NCBI GenBank assembly: GCA_035578175.1
Contig: JAQMRL010000008.1
Coordinates: 9,834,883 to 9,898,882, forward strand
Direction of reading: 5' to 3'
DNA: 64,000 bases
Source: Catonia carolina
Taxonomy: Eukaryota; Arthropoda; Insecta; Hemiptera; Achilidae
Notes under the pieces: model-generated
The model's input: the letters and a program-made list of their open reading frames with translations, nothing else
What the model was told of the DNA's origin: nothing
Databases searched by the model: none
Shown: positions 10,313 to 22,166 of the stretch, in pieces
How the letters are laid out: the number at the start of each line of letters is the position of its first letter
Position numbering within the stretch: the stretch's first letter is position 1
Program-made: the position numbers and the translations under genes

Positions 10313-10602
10313 GAACAGAAGAGGTAGAGGTGTTAAAGACACTAGTCAGAGTTATTTCCTCTGAGAGTAATGAATTTTACTATACAGTCAGACCTTATGG
10401 TGAATGAAGTGAAGGTTTCATTTGGAGGCTGGAAAGTAGATGCTTTTCCAAGGGCCTAGCATGCTGATAAGCATGCTCTTTCGACTCAGTGAGGAAGGTA
10501 TTAGTAAACCACCTAACTTTGTAAAACTTAGTAAAACCTCTAGAGGTTTAAACCACCCTTTTCGGCTGATGACCTAAACAACACGTGGTTAACACTCCTA
10601 CG

Positions 10603-10962
10603 TTGTAGAGAATAAAAAATGTAGTTAATGAGGCGATTTAAAAAAAAATCGTAGTGACCTTTTTTGAGAAAATCGCAAGCAAAAAAAAATTGCACGAATA
10701 AACTATTACTTCCGGTTGACCGATTTTGATGAATATGTTCGTCTCGGGTCCTGTAGTGTTACTTAACTAAAGTTTCAAGTTTCAACTTTGTACTACGTTT
10801 CGTTCTTGTGGTATTTTGTTCACACACAGACCAAACGCTAAAAACATGTTTTCTGGGTTCAAGAGGTCCTGAAAACGATTTCATCCGGTGAAAACTCGAT
10901 TTCGAACACTTGACATGAAAAGAATACTTTCTATCCCTGTTTTAGTTTTACTTACTTAGTCT
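10603..10962 (-). mobile_element. Family X (HINE-like) fragment (R)
   Basis: Covers GTTGTAGAGAATAAAAAATG through CCGGTTGACCGATTTTGATG to AACTCGATTTCGA and ACTTTCTATCC. The microsatellite is almost absent here (ACACACA). Diverged and truncated at both ends. Confidence 0.75.
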
Positions 10963-10967
10963 TTTAC

Positions 10968-11026
10968 TAAGTAAGAAAAACCTTTACAGGTTCAAACCAG
11001 TCTTTCAGTGATGACCGAAACAACAA
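10968..11026 (+). mobile_element. SINE-A 3' end fragment (F)
   Basis: TTTTACTAAGTAAG to GATGACCGAAACAACAAT matches the last 60 bases of SINE-A. It faces the next full copy in inverted orientation. Confidence 0.65.
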
Positions 11027-11045
11027 TTTTATACCACCTAAACTA

Positions 11046-11434
11046 TATGTTGTTGTTTAGGTCATCAGCCGAAAGGCTGGTTTGAACCTCTAGAGGTTTT
11101 ACTAAGTAAAACAAGGAGTGAGGTGGTTTACCATTGCCTTCCTCACTGAGTGAAAAATTACGCTTATCAGCATGCCAGGCCCTCTGAAAAGCACAGATTT
11201 TCCACTCTGCAAATGACACCTTCAGTTCATTCACCACAGGTTCTGGCTGTATAATGAAATTCATTACTTTCAGAGGAGATAACTCTGATTAGTGTCTTTT
11301 GCACCTCTACCTCTTCTGTTCTTAAATGATTCAGTCATTTAATTGGCTGACCATGTGATAAGAAACAGAAGTATTTATTTTAGCAACGGACAGATTGAGT
11401 GTAAATAAATTGACACTCCACCTGTCTGTTAAGG
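11046..11434 (-). mobile_element. SINE-A copy (R), near full length
   Basis: GTTGTTGTTTAGGTCATCAG to CTGTCTGTTAAGGGCAG. Contains the recurrent small open frame (MNFIIQPEPVVNELKVSFAE) intact on the minus strand. Confidence 0.85.
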
Positions 11435-12427
11435 GCAGACCTAAACAACTATAATCGGGACTCAATCTATCCACTGGTGAAAATTTTACAAAATTTTCCA
11501 GTAGGTACAGATATACAGACAGACGCGACGGGGGACTTAGTTTTATAATAAGTAGGCGATTGATTTAGGCTATTGTTAAATTATTCTATAATCTCGTGTC
11601 CAAGTACATGAAAAATCACTACGACAAATACATATGTTCATAAACAATTTTGGATAATTATTGAAGACGAAGATTGGTTATAGCTATTGCTATAAACTGG
11701 ATGAGTCTGTCAGTTTAAGCAGTTTATTCCTGTTCGTTGGAGTGTATCTTAAAGTAAAGTGATAGGTTAACCTAGGTAAGTTCAGGAAGGTTATCACTAT
11801 ACTAGAAGCAATAGTCTGTCTCTTTCGCTCACTAATGCTCTCTCTCTCTCTCCCTCTCTCTTTCCCCCCTCTCTCTCTTTCCCTCTCTCTCTCTTACCCT
11901 CTCTCTCCTCTCTCTTACCCTCTCTCTCTCTCTCTTACCCTATCTCTCTCTCTTTCCCCCCTCTCGCTCTATCTCTCTCACTCTGTCTGCGATGGTTCTA
12001 GAAGTCAGTTGCTCGGTTGGTAGTTACTTGACGTTACTCCCGAGGCTTTTCTTAATTGGAAACACCGCCGCATAAATTGTGTGTGGGAAGATTACAGTGA
12101 AGAAGTTGAAGCAATTTCTATTTCACGTTACATTGGCCGGACGAACCAAGTTTCCCGAATCGTCCATCATTTCTGTCCTATTTCACATCTATCGCTTTCT
12201 TACTAAAACATTTACCTTATATCACTACAACGTGATTCCTAACCGTTGTTTAAATCACACAAGCGCGCGCATTCACATTTACACACACACACACACACAC
12301 ACACAAACTCATCTTCCGTCGTCGTCATCATTAAATTTCATAAAGTTTAACTTTTAAGGATCTTACATAAAGAATGATACAAATGATCATACATACAATG
12401 ATCGGGCTTGTTTCTTAATATCAGAGT
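11435..12427. other. Low-complexity and unassigned sequence
   Basis: Holds a CT-rich tract at 11838-11980 made of (CTCT)n with CCCT interruptions, a short (CA)n tract at 12280-12305, and otherwise unassigned AT-rich sequence. Open frames here are low-complexity readings (SLSLPLSF, THTHTHT) and not genes. Confidence 0.5.
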
Positions 12428-12610
12428 TAAATATTTGTTTAGGACGTTAAGGACGTCCGGTAAACCAGATGTTGTCACATCGTAAAATATATCGACGTCC
12501 TTTTCTACGGACGTTGGTTCTGAAAGGGTTAATTAGGTTGTTTTTCATTTTACATAGTTTACTAATTATTACATTGGCAAGAGAACGTTATGTGAGTGTT
12601 TCACATCAGA
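12428..12610 (+). mobile_element. Family Y 3' end, a relative of family X (F)
   Basis: About 180 bp shared with 38174-38342 (opposite strand): GACGTTAAGGACGTCCGG, GTCACATCGTAAAATATATC, then GGCAAGAGAACGT and the hairpin ATGTGA-GTGTT-TCACAT and CAGA. Only the last 40 bases match family X. The hairpin differs from X by a paired change. Directly abuts a family X copy. Confidence 0.7.
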
Positions 12611-12616
12611 TTTTTT

Positions 12617-12752
12617 CTTTCTCTTGCCTAAATAAATATATAGGAAGGAAAGTATTGATTTCATGTCGATTTTCCGAAATCGAGTTTTAACCGGATCTAC
12701 ACGTTTTCAGACCCCCTGAACCCAAAAAACATGTATTTAGCGATTGGTCTGT

Positions 12753-12816
<64 letters not shown>

Positions 12817-13246
12817 CGGACGCGACACGAACATTTTCATCAAAATCGGTCAAACATGTTTTTGTATAACGCTTAGTTTAGCGGTAATTAGCGATTTTCT
12901 GTTTTTTTCTCACGAAAACGTGTGAAAAATCGATTTTTTTAAAGATTTCGGCCTTGGTATGAATTTTACGACAAAAGTGTTTATAATTTAATTTATAGGA
13001 AATTAAAAGATCTACAACTTTTATTTAGAGAAGTTTTTCGACAGAGCCTAGTTTAACGTAAAAGAGTGAATTCCTTATTTTAAAGCCAAACTGAGGTTGA
13101 TTTTCATTTGCATCTTTCACTCATGATTAAAATTAGGTTAGGTTTATTGAGGTTAGTTTATTTCTAAAGTTTTATTACTGATTTTAGGTTAAATTGGTCA
13201 TTATTTGCATTGGCAAGAGAAAGTTGTGTGAGCGTTTCACACCAGA
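12617..13246 (+). mobile_element. Family X copy (F), internally deleted
   Basis: Starts CTTTCTCTTGCCTAAATAAA, has (TG)n at about 12757-12813, then jumps from AAAATCGGTCAA to ACATGTTTTTGTATAACGC, so about 280 bp are missing. Ends with GGCAAGAGAAAGT, hairpin and CACCAGA. Confidence 0.85.
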
Positions 13247-13541
13247 TTTTTTAGCTTTTATTTATTATCGGGAACTGTAGTTTATTGACAACCATCCATT
13301 GGTTGACGTGATTCGTCATGAATTTTTTGAACAGGAACCCCCCAGTGGAATTTGTTCAGGAATGGCGTCAGCTGGTTACCATACAAAATGGGTTGCTCAA
13401 CCAGTGTTGCTTAACACATAGCGTCTTTCTACCAGCTGATTAAATTTTGAATAATTATACCAGCTGACTGAATGGGTTGGCCCAAAGGCTCTCCGAAATG
13501 TAAACGCAAAAATATAAAAATGTTTTCTTTTTACGGTAGTA

Positions 13542-13868
13542 ACCACCGGGTTGGTCTAGAGGTAAAGTCATCGCCAAAATCAGCTGTTTAACAGCTGATT
13601 TTCGGAGACGAAGGTTCCTGGTTCAAATCCTAGTAAAGTTAGTTACTTTTATATGGATTTGAATGCTAGACAGTGGTTACCGGTGTACTTTGATGGTTAG
13701 GGTTCAATAAACCATACTCTCTCAGGAATGGTCGACCTGAGTCTGTACAAGACTACACCTCATTTACACGTCATACACATCATTCTCATCTCATTGGGTC
13801 ATGGGGTTGCTTATTGTTCTGAATTGAACAGATTGCAACGTACACAAATTAGGGATTTTACGGTAGTA
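13542..13868 (+). mobile_element. SINE-B copy (F), tRNA-headed
   Basis: Head GGGTTGGTCTAGAGGTAAAG (A box) and GGTTCAAATCC (B box) with a 40-base spacing that contains the palindrome AGCTGTTTAACAGCT. Body continues to TTGAACAGATTGCAACGTAC. Confidence 0.8.
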
Positions 13869-13879
13869 AATTGTTTTTA

Positions 13880-14022
13880 CTCCTGCACCTTTCTGTTGTT
13901 AAATGCTTTAGTCATATAATTGGCTGACCACGTGATAAGAGACATAACTATTTATTGTAGCTCTGAACTAGCGGATCGAGTGCAAATAATTTAACACTTT
14001 ACGCACCTATTATGGGCAGAAA
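13880..14022 (-). mobile_element. SINE-A 5' half fragment (R)
   Basis: ACTCCTGCACCTTTCTG through ATAATTGGCTGACCACGTGA to CACCTATTATGGGCAG, the reverse of SINE-A's first 140 bases. Diverged. Confidence 0.7.
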
Positions 14023-14300
14023 TACATCTGTTAGGTTAAATTAATATAATTTTTTTTTATTCCCTAACGTGTGTACGTTGCAATCTGTTCAATTCAGAAC
14101 AATAAGCAACCCAATGACCCAATGAAATGAGAATGATATGCATGATGTGTAAATGAGGTGTAGCCTTGTACAGACTCAGGCCGACCATTCCTGAGAGAGT
14201 ATGGTTTTGAACACCAACCATCAAAGTACACTGGTAACCACTGTCTAGCATTCAAATTCATATAAAAGTAACTACAGTCCAGCCTTTCTTAGTTTGCTCC

Positions 14301-17168
14301 TTTTTTTTGTCATCAGTCTCTCGACTGGTTTGATGCAGTTCTCCAACATGTTCTATCTTGCGCAAGTCGTTTCATATCTACATACCTGTAACACCCTACA
14401 TCTTTTGTAATTTGCTTTATATATTCTAATCTTTGCCTCCCTCTACAATTTACTCCCTCAATGTTACCCTCCATTATTGATAGCCCAATACCTGGATGTC
14501 TTAGGATATGCCCCACTAGCCTATCCCTTCTTTTGGTAAGATGCTTCCATATACTGCTTTTTTCATCCACTCGCCTAAGAACCTCTAAATTACTTATTTT
14601 GTCCACCCACCTAATCTTTAACATTTTCCTATAACACCACATTTCAAAAGCTTCTATCCTCTTCCGTTCTACAGCCCCTATCACCCACGTTTCACTTCCG
14701 TATAATGCTACACTCCAAACATAATGTTTTAAGAAATTTTTCCTAATATGTAAATCAATGTTTGTAGTCAGTAAGCTGTTTTTCATTTCAAAGGCTTTTC
14801 TAGCTTGAGCAATTCTACTCTTGATATCACTCGTGCTTCTACCATCCTTTGTTATTTTACTCCTTAGATAGCAGAATTCCCCAACTTCCTGTATGTTTTC
14901 GTTGCCTACTTTTAAATTTCCCATCTCTTCTAAACCACTCTTGCTGCTGCACAACACTTTCGTTTTGTTCTTATTAATTTTCATGAAGTAATCCTTCCTC
15001 AAGATCTCATCCATTCCATTTAAGGCATCCTTTGTAGTTAAGTTCATTCTTTGCCTCGGCTAATACTACTATATCATCGGCGAATCTCAACATTTTTATT
15101 GTTTCTCCTTGAATTTTTATTCCTACGTCAAATTTCTCCTTCACTTCATTTATAGCCTCTTCTATATACAAGTTAAAAAGTAGTGGTGACAAAGAACAAC
15201 CTTGTCGTACACCTTTTCTTACAGCAGCCTCTTTTTCGTACCCCTCGATTCTCAAAACAGCCGTTTGATTCTTATACAGACTGTAGATAACTTTCCTTTC
15301 TTTGTATTTAATTCCTAGCCTTTTCAAAGTTTTAAACATTTTACTCCAGTCCAGATTGTCAAATGCTTTCTCTAAATCTACAAATGCCATAAAAGTAGTT
15401 TTATTTTTCTGTATCCTTTTCTCAATAATCAGTCTCAGAGCCAATATTGCATCTCGAGTTCCCATTCTCCTTCTAAATCCAAATTGGTCATCGTCCAATA
15501 CTTCTTCTACTCGGTGTTCTATTCTCCTGTATATAATTCTTGTCAGTATCTTAGATGCATGGCATGTTAGGCTGATGGTTCTGTAATGTTCACGCTTCTC
15601 CGCTCCTGACTTTTTTGGTATTGGAATCATAATTTTTTTTTTAAAGTCCGATGGTACCTCTCCACTCTCATACATTCTGCACACAAGTTTGTATAATTTG
15701 TTTTGAGCAACTTTGCCACATCGTAATAATAATTCCGATGGTATGTTATCTATTCCTGGTGTCTTATTCATATTCATATCCTTAAGTGCCCGATCGAATT
15801 CTTCTCGTAGTATAGGGTCCCCTTTTTGATCTTCTTCAACATCAGTTTCTTGTTCTATCGCATCATATTCTAATTCTTTTCCCATGTAGAGTTGATTTAC
15901 GTATTCCTTCCATCTTTCAGCTCTCTCTTGGCCATTCAACAATGGTTTACCACCTGCGCTTTGTAAATTAACAGCTTTCATCTTTCGTTCTCCAAAGTTT
16001 TCCCTTATTTTTCTATAAGCTGCGTCCACTTTACCAACTGCCATTTTACTTTCAATGTCCGTACATTTCGCTCTGATCCACTCTTCCTTCGCTTTCTTAC
16101 ACCTTTTGTTTATGGTATTTCTCAAGTAGCAATATTGCCTTTTACCTCTCTCGTCCATCTCGTTTTTATATTTTCTTCGCTCATCCATCAGTTCTAAAAT
16201 ATCATTAGTAATCCACGGTTTCCTACCTCTTCTTTTAGTATGTCCTAACCATTCTTCCGCTGCTTTCACTACCACCTCCTTGAAGTTTATCCACTCCTCC
16301 TCTACATTTCCTGTGTCATTACCTCTTTCTTCTATCCCTTTTTGAATACTCTCCTGGAAACCTACCTGGTTGTCTTGTTCTCTTAGTTTGTCTACATCCC
16401 ACCTAGCATTTCCCTGTCCCTTCTTCAGTTTTTTAAGTTTAAGCCTGCTATCCATTACTACTAAGTTATGATCACTCCCTATGTCTGCACCTGGATAGGC
16501 TTTACAGTTCATAATCTGGTTTCTGAATCTTTGTCTAACCATTATGTAATCTATTTGGTATCTTCCCTTGTCACCTGGCATCATCCAAGTGTATAACCTC
16601 CTTTTGTGATTCTTAAAAAGTGTATTGCCTATCACTAAATTATATTTGGAGCAGAAATCTACCAGCCGACTCCCTCTGTCATTTCTCTTCCCTAGACCAT
16701 ATTATCCGACTATCTTTCCTTCTTTCCTTCTCCAACTACTGCATTCCAGTCTCCCATAACTATCAAATTTTCATCACCCTTGACATATTTTATTACTTCA
16801 TCTAATTCCTCATATACTTGTTCTATTTCTTCCTCTCTGTGTGAAGACGTAGGCATGTAGACCTGCACTATAGTGGTAGACTTTGGTTTCGTATCTACTC
16901 TAACCATGATAATCCTATCACTACACTGCTTATAGTAAGTCACTCTTTGTCCAATTTTTTTTATTCATTACTAGACCCACTCCGCCCTGCCCTCCGATGG
17001 TTTTAGTGTTAATAACCCTATAATCCCCGGACCAAAAGTCTTGATCATCATCCCAGCGTACCTCACCAATGCCTACAATATCTAACTTCAACCTATCCAT
17101 TTCCCTTTTTAAATTCTCTAACCTACCAGTTTGTTTTAAACTCCTAACATTCCATGTTCCTAATGGAG
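14301..17168 (-). mobile_element. EN-RT non-LTR retrotransposon, 2.87 kb, 5' truncated
   Basis: Poly(A) tail (eight T at 14301-14308 on the + strand) and a 10-bp target duplication AGTTTGCTCC at 14291-14300 and 17169-17178, inside one arm of the MITE. Starts at the first residues of the endonuclease domain, so the ORF1 and 5' UTR are missing. A second copy of the same family lies at 48132-48624 and a 37-base relic of its 3' end at 61803-61838. Confidence 0.9.
14313..17168 (-). pseudogene. Endonuclease-reverse transcriptase, three frameshifts
   Basis: The APE-type endonuclease comes first: GTWNVRSL, GIGEVRWD (catalytic Glu), VMGDWNAVVG (Asp/Asn) and GSDHNLVV (His). Next is RT: TFMAFVDLEKAFDNLDW (motif A), GVRQGCSLSPLLFNLYIE (B), LRFADDIVVLAE (C). 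The tail is YGSETWVIG, EAFEMWCYRKMLKIRW and a stop after NQSRD. The reading frame breaks near 16955 (at an A8 run on the coding strand), near 16700 and near 15045. It nicks target DNA and copies its RNA in working relatives; this copy cannot. The 14.3-15.0 kb tail differs from the 48.1 kb copy at only about four of 150 residues. Confidence 0.9.
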
Positions 17169-17597
17169 AGTTTGCTCCTAATGTAAACAAATAATGACGT
17201 CACTGAGCATGCGCATTATATCAAAATGTGTACACGCTGATTAAAAAGTCACAACAAAATACTTTCAAAAGTATTTAAATACAAAATACCTTTAACAGTA
17301 TTTTTCTAAATGAAATTGTTAGGCCTACATCATATCATGACTGATGTTTTTACTACTTTAAAGTACTTATATTTTAAAAAATAGTCAACTTAATAGGAAT
17401 ACGACATCCGTAAATTCGCAGACTCTAGCGTGCACCCTGTAGTAGGTGGCTTTTGTTTGTTGTCAGTAGGAGCAAACTAAGAACGGCTGAACAGTAACTT
17501 TACTAGGATTTAAACCAGGAAACCTTCGTCTCCAAAAATCAGCTGTTTGGCAACAGCTGATTTTGGCGACGACTTTACCTCTAGACCAACCCGGTGG

Positions 17598-18339
17598 GGT
17601 TGTATTAATATAATAACAAAATATTGAACAAGATTATGTAAAATAAATTAAATTTAAATCTTTTAAACATTTTTTTTCAAAAAGAATCCCTTTATAACGA
17701 AAATTATAATAGAATTAAAAGAATAAATTTAAACCACAAAACATAAATAAAATAAAAAAATATATAAAAATATCTTTTATACTTTATAAAGTATTATTTC
17801 TTTTCCCGCCGATAAAGCTATAAAAATACAATAGGTAAAAAACCAAACTTACTGAAGATTATCTTCCTGAAAAGAATTGAATAATATATTTTTTATGATT
17901 TTATCATCGTTACCCCTCCTTTCCAATAAAACCGAATTCAAAAACAAATACGATACTTAATAAGAGATTAACTTATATCGTTTTTGGATTCAATTCAAAT
18001 TATAATCATATAAAACAAAAAAAAAACAAAAAAAGAAAAGAATACATATGAGTTTAAATAACTTTAATCATATTGACTAGTAATTTATCAGATGATACAG
18101 CTTGTACTCTTTTGAGTCTTTGCCAATTTTTTGTTTGATAATATACTAAGAGAAAAAGAACGGTTATAGGAATAAATTAATAAATGGAAAAGTCATTTTT
18201 ACTTTTTACTTTCTTTCGTTCTCAGTAATATACTGTAATACCTAAAACTCAACTCGCACGAAAGAAAATTCAACTACAAAAATTGTCACCGATTGCGGAT
18301 GGTATAAAAATGCAATGGGATTAAATTCGATACATTTTT
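17598..18339. other. AT-rich unassigned stretch
   Basis: Very AT-rich, with many A/T runs, no open frame of note and no member of the families seen elsewhere in the window. Confidence 0.4.
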
Positions 18340-19374
<1,035 letters not shown>

Positions 19375-19384
19375 TTTTTTTTTA

Positions 19385-20030
19385 CGTAAAAACAGCCCTC
19401 ACCAAGAATTTCAACAAACATGACGCCTACCCTATCTTGTAAAGCATAAAAAATTTAATAAACCAGGCGATTTTAAAAGAAATCGTAGGACCTGTTTTTG
19501 AGAAAATCGCAAAAAAGTGAAAAATTACACGAATAATCTACTACTTCCGGTTGACCGATTTTGATGAAAATGTTCGTATCGGGTCCGGTAGTGGTATGTA
19601 AATAAAGTTTCAAGTTTCAAGTTCGTACGATGGTCCGTTTTTGAGATATTCTGTTCACACACACTCACGGATACACACACAGACCAATCGCTAAAAACGT
19701 GTTTGTGTGGGTTTAGGGGGTCTGAAAACGTGTAGATCCGGTGAAAACTCGATTTCTTAAAATCGACATGAAAACAATACTTTCCTTCCTATTTTATATT
19801 CCAATACCGTTTCCTTCCTATTCCAAAACGCCGGCCACATTGGCGTAGTTGGTAACGTGCTCGCCTCTCATTATGCGGACTTGGGTTCAAATCCCATTCA
19901 GGCACGGCATATTTTCATATGTTGCAAAAAATCATTTCAACCTTCACCGTCTGCATTAGCAGTAATTGCAGAACAGTCGGACGTTAAACCAAAAAAAAAT
20001 TTCCTTCCTATAATTCATATAGGCAAGAGA
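19385..20030 (-). mobile_element. Family X 5' half (R), interrupted by SINE-C
   Basis: ACGTAAAAACAGCCCTCACC to CTTTCCTTCC at about 19800, then SINE-C, then TTCATATAGGCAAGAGAAAG at 20012-20030. Forms a facing pair with the F copy to its left. Confidence 0.75.
19830..20004 (+). mobile_element. SINE-C copy (F)
   Basis: CCGGCCACATTGGCGTAGTT head with A box GGCGTAGTTGG and B box GGGTTCAAATCCC, 3' end CGGACGTTAAACC and an A9 tail. Flanked by TTCCTTCCTAT on both sides, a likely target duplication within family X sequence. Confidence 0.85.
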
Positions 20031-20190
20031 AAGTTTAAATTTCGTTACACTTCATAAATTTGAAAAAAATGAAAAGAAAACAAAAGAATTCCAAACACCA
20101 TACAACACAATATAAAAGGGACACAGTGATGCCAACTAAACGGGGGGACGAATCTAATTTAAATTTCTCTTTATTTATTTACTAAGGAAA
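20031..20190. repeat. 160-bp segment duplicated at 25066-25225
   Basis: TTTAAATTTCGTTACACTTC to TTTATTTACTAAGG matches the second segment with a handful of differences. The adjoining family X end (GGCAAGAGAAAGT) is part of both copies, so the duplicated unit reaches into the repeat. Confidence 0.8.
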
Positions 20191-20193
20191 ACA

Positions 20194-20298
20194 TCTGGTG
20201 TGAAACACTCACACAACTTTCTCTTGCCAATGCAAATAATTAACAATAAACCTAACATTAGTAATAAAACATTAGAAGTAAACAAAAAACTAACCTCA
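20194..20298 (-). mobile_element. Family X 3' end fragment (R)
   Basis: TCTGGTGTGAAACACTC, CACTTTCTCTTGCC-type subterminal repeat, up to AAACTAACCTC. It is followed at once by another complete R copy starting with the same sequence. Confidence 0.8.
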
Positions 20299-20303
20299 AA
20301 AAA

Positions 20304-21088
20304 TCTGGTGTGAAACACTCACACAACTTTCTCTTGCCAATGCAAATAATTAATAATAAACCTAACATTTTTAATAAAATATTAGAAATAAACAAAAACT
20401 AACCTCAAAAACATAACCTTATTTTAATCATGAGTGAATGACGCAAAATGAAAATCGAACTCAATTTGGCCTAAAAAAACGGAAAATCACACTTTCACGC
20501 TAAACTAGGCTCTGTAGAGAAAAATTCTCTAAATAAAAGTTGTAGATCTCTTAATTTTCTATAAATTTTATTATATACACTTTTGTCGTAAAGTGCATAC
20601 TAAGGCCGAAATCTTAAAAAAAATCGATTTTTCACACGTTTTCGTGAGAAAAAAAACAGAAAATTGCTAATTACTGCTAAACTAAGCGTTATACCAAAAA
20701 AATGTTTGAAATAAAAGTTGTAGGTTTTTAACAACTACAACTTTTGTTATATAAATTTTTCCGCTAAAATGCATATTAAAGCCGTAATATTAAAAAAAAC
20801 AACGTTTTTACGTGAAAACAGCCTCACCAAGAATTTCAACAAACATGGCGCCTATCCTATCTTGTAGAGAATAAAAATTTGAATAAACCAGGCGATTTTA
20901 AAAAAAATCGTAGGACCAGTTTTTGAGAAAATCGCAAAAAAGTGAAAAATTATACGAATAAACTACTACTTCCGGTTGACCGATTTTGATGAAAATGTTC
21001 GTGTCGGGTCCGGTAGTGGTATGTAACTTAAGTTTCAAGTTTCAAATTTGTACCATGTTCCGTTCTTGAGATATTCTGTTCACACACA

Positions 21089-21151
<63 letters not shown>

Positions 21152-21282
21152 CAATCGCTAAAAACATGTTTTTTGGGTTCAGGGGGTCTTAAAACGTATA
21201 GATCCGGTGAAAACTCGGTTTCGAAAAATCGACATGAAAATAATACTTTCCTTCCTATATATTCATACAGGCAAGAGAAAGT
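20304..21282 (-). mobile_element. Family X copy (R), full length
   Basis: From TCTGGTGTGAAACACTC to GGCAAGAGAAAGT, with (AC)n at 21081-21147 and both internal units. Confidence 0.9.
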
Positions 21283-21837
21283 AAAAATATAGGATTATTA
21301 TAGGTAAACGCAGAATAAAAATGAGCTAAATTTCGATGTAAAAAAAATATGTTGAAATCCGACTCATTGTTTTGGAGATGCAAGGGTTCAAACCTCGGAT
21401 GTCTATGATTATGAAACCGACAGTAGTACACACAACGACAATCGACGTCAACTCCCAGCGCTCATTTTACTCGTTCGACTCCCAGTGCATATTTTCTGTC
21501 TATAACTTGATGGCCTCTCGCAGAGGGATACAATGTACGGATTATAAAACCATTTTAGAAAACATTTCAAACTTTTTTTGGTTGGTTCAATTTAAATAAT
21601 TCTTTCATTAAAAATTAATGGAAAAATTTTCTCTTTATTTTGTTTCCTACAAGTTTACGGATATTTTAAAAGACCAAAGAGTTTCTCACATGCTGACTTT
21701 TTATGTCGTTTTTTCGCAATTTCACAAAATTTATTAATGAAAATACTAGTAACTTAAAAAGTAATGATTTTCTGTTAAATTTGATTACATCATCGAAATT
21801 TTCCACAATAATTACAGAAAAAACCTGTCAAATATTA
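21283..21837. other. Unassigned, partly shared with 59.3 kb
   Basis: ACTTGATGGCCTC(T/C)CGCAG and the following 70 bases recur near 59340 in diverged form. No coding signal. Confidence 0.4.
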
Positions 21838-21935
21838 TGTTGATGAAAATGTTTGTGTCGGGTCCGGTAGTGGTACGTAACTAACGTTTCAAGTTTTAAG
21901 TTCGTACGATGTTCCGTTTTTGAGAAATTCTGTTC

Positions 21936-21966
<31 letters not shown>

Positions 21967-22132
21967 GACCAATTGCTAAAAACATGTTTTTACTTTCTCT
22001 TGCCTATATGAATATATAGGAAGGAAAGTATTGTTTTCATGTCGATTTTTCGAAATCGAGTTTTCACCGGATCTATACGTTTTCAGACCCCCTGAACCCA
22101 AAAAACATGTTTTTAGCGATTGGTCTGTGTGT

Positions 22133-22166
<34 letters not shown>

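Larger units (their letters stand above)
9270..10581 (+). mobile_element. SINE-A copy (F), split by an RT insertion
   Basis: Left part 9270-9395 (GGCAGGTGGAGTG head to GAACAGAAGAGGT) and right part 10313-10581 (GAACAGAAGAGGTAGAGG to GACCTAAACAACAC). The two halves join at the 13-bp duplicated word, giving a normal SINE-A length of about 395 bp. Confidence 0.85.
14275..17494. mobile_element. TA-target MITE (Tc1/mariner type), split by a retroelement
   Basis: Ends CAGTCCAGCCTTTCTTAGTT (14275) and, inward from 17494, CTGTTCAGCCGTTCTTAGTT, about 28-bp inverted repeats; TA at 14273-14274 and 17495-17496. Its own sequence is 14275-14300 plus 17169-17494, about 350 bp without coding capacity. Confidence 0.75.
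14057..17597 (-). mobile_element. SINE-B copy (R), split by nested insertions
   Basis: Body at 14057-14274 and tRNA-like head at 17495-17597 (A box GTTGGTCTAGAGG, B-box relic GGTTTAAATCC). The two parts rejoin at AGTAAAGTTAGTTAC when a MITE between TA duplications is removed, exactly as in the uninterrupted copy at 13.5 kb. Confidence 0.8.

Noticed and set aside
11835..12023. Open frame rich in Leu and Ser (SLSLPLSF)
   Set aside because: Reading of a CT-rich simple repeat.
14301..17168. Intact, possibly active retrotransposon
   Set aside because: Three frameshifts and loss of the 5' part make this copy dead, although its family looks young.
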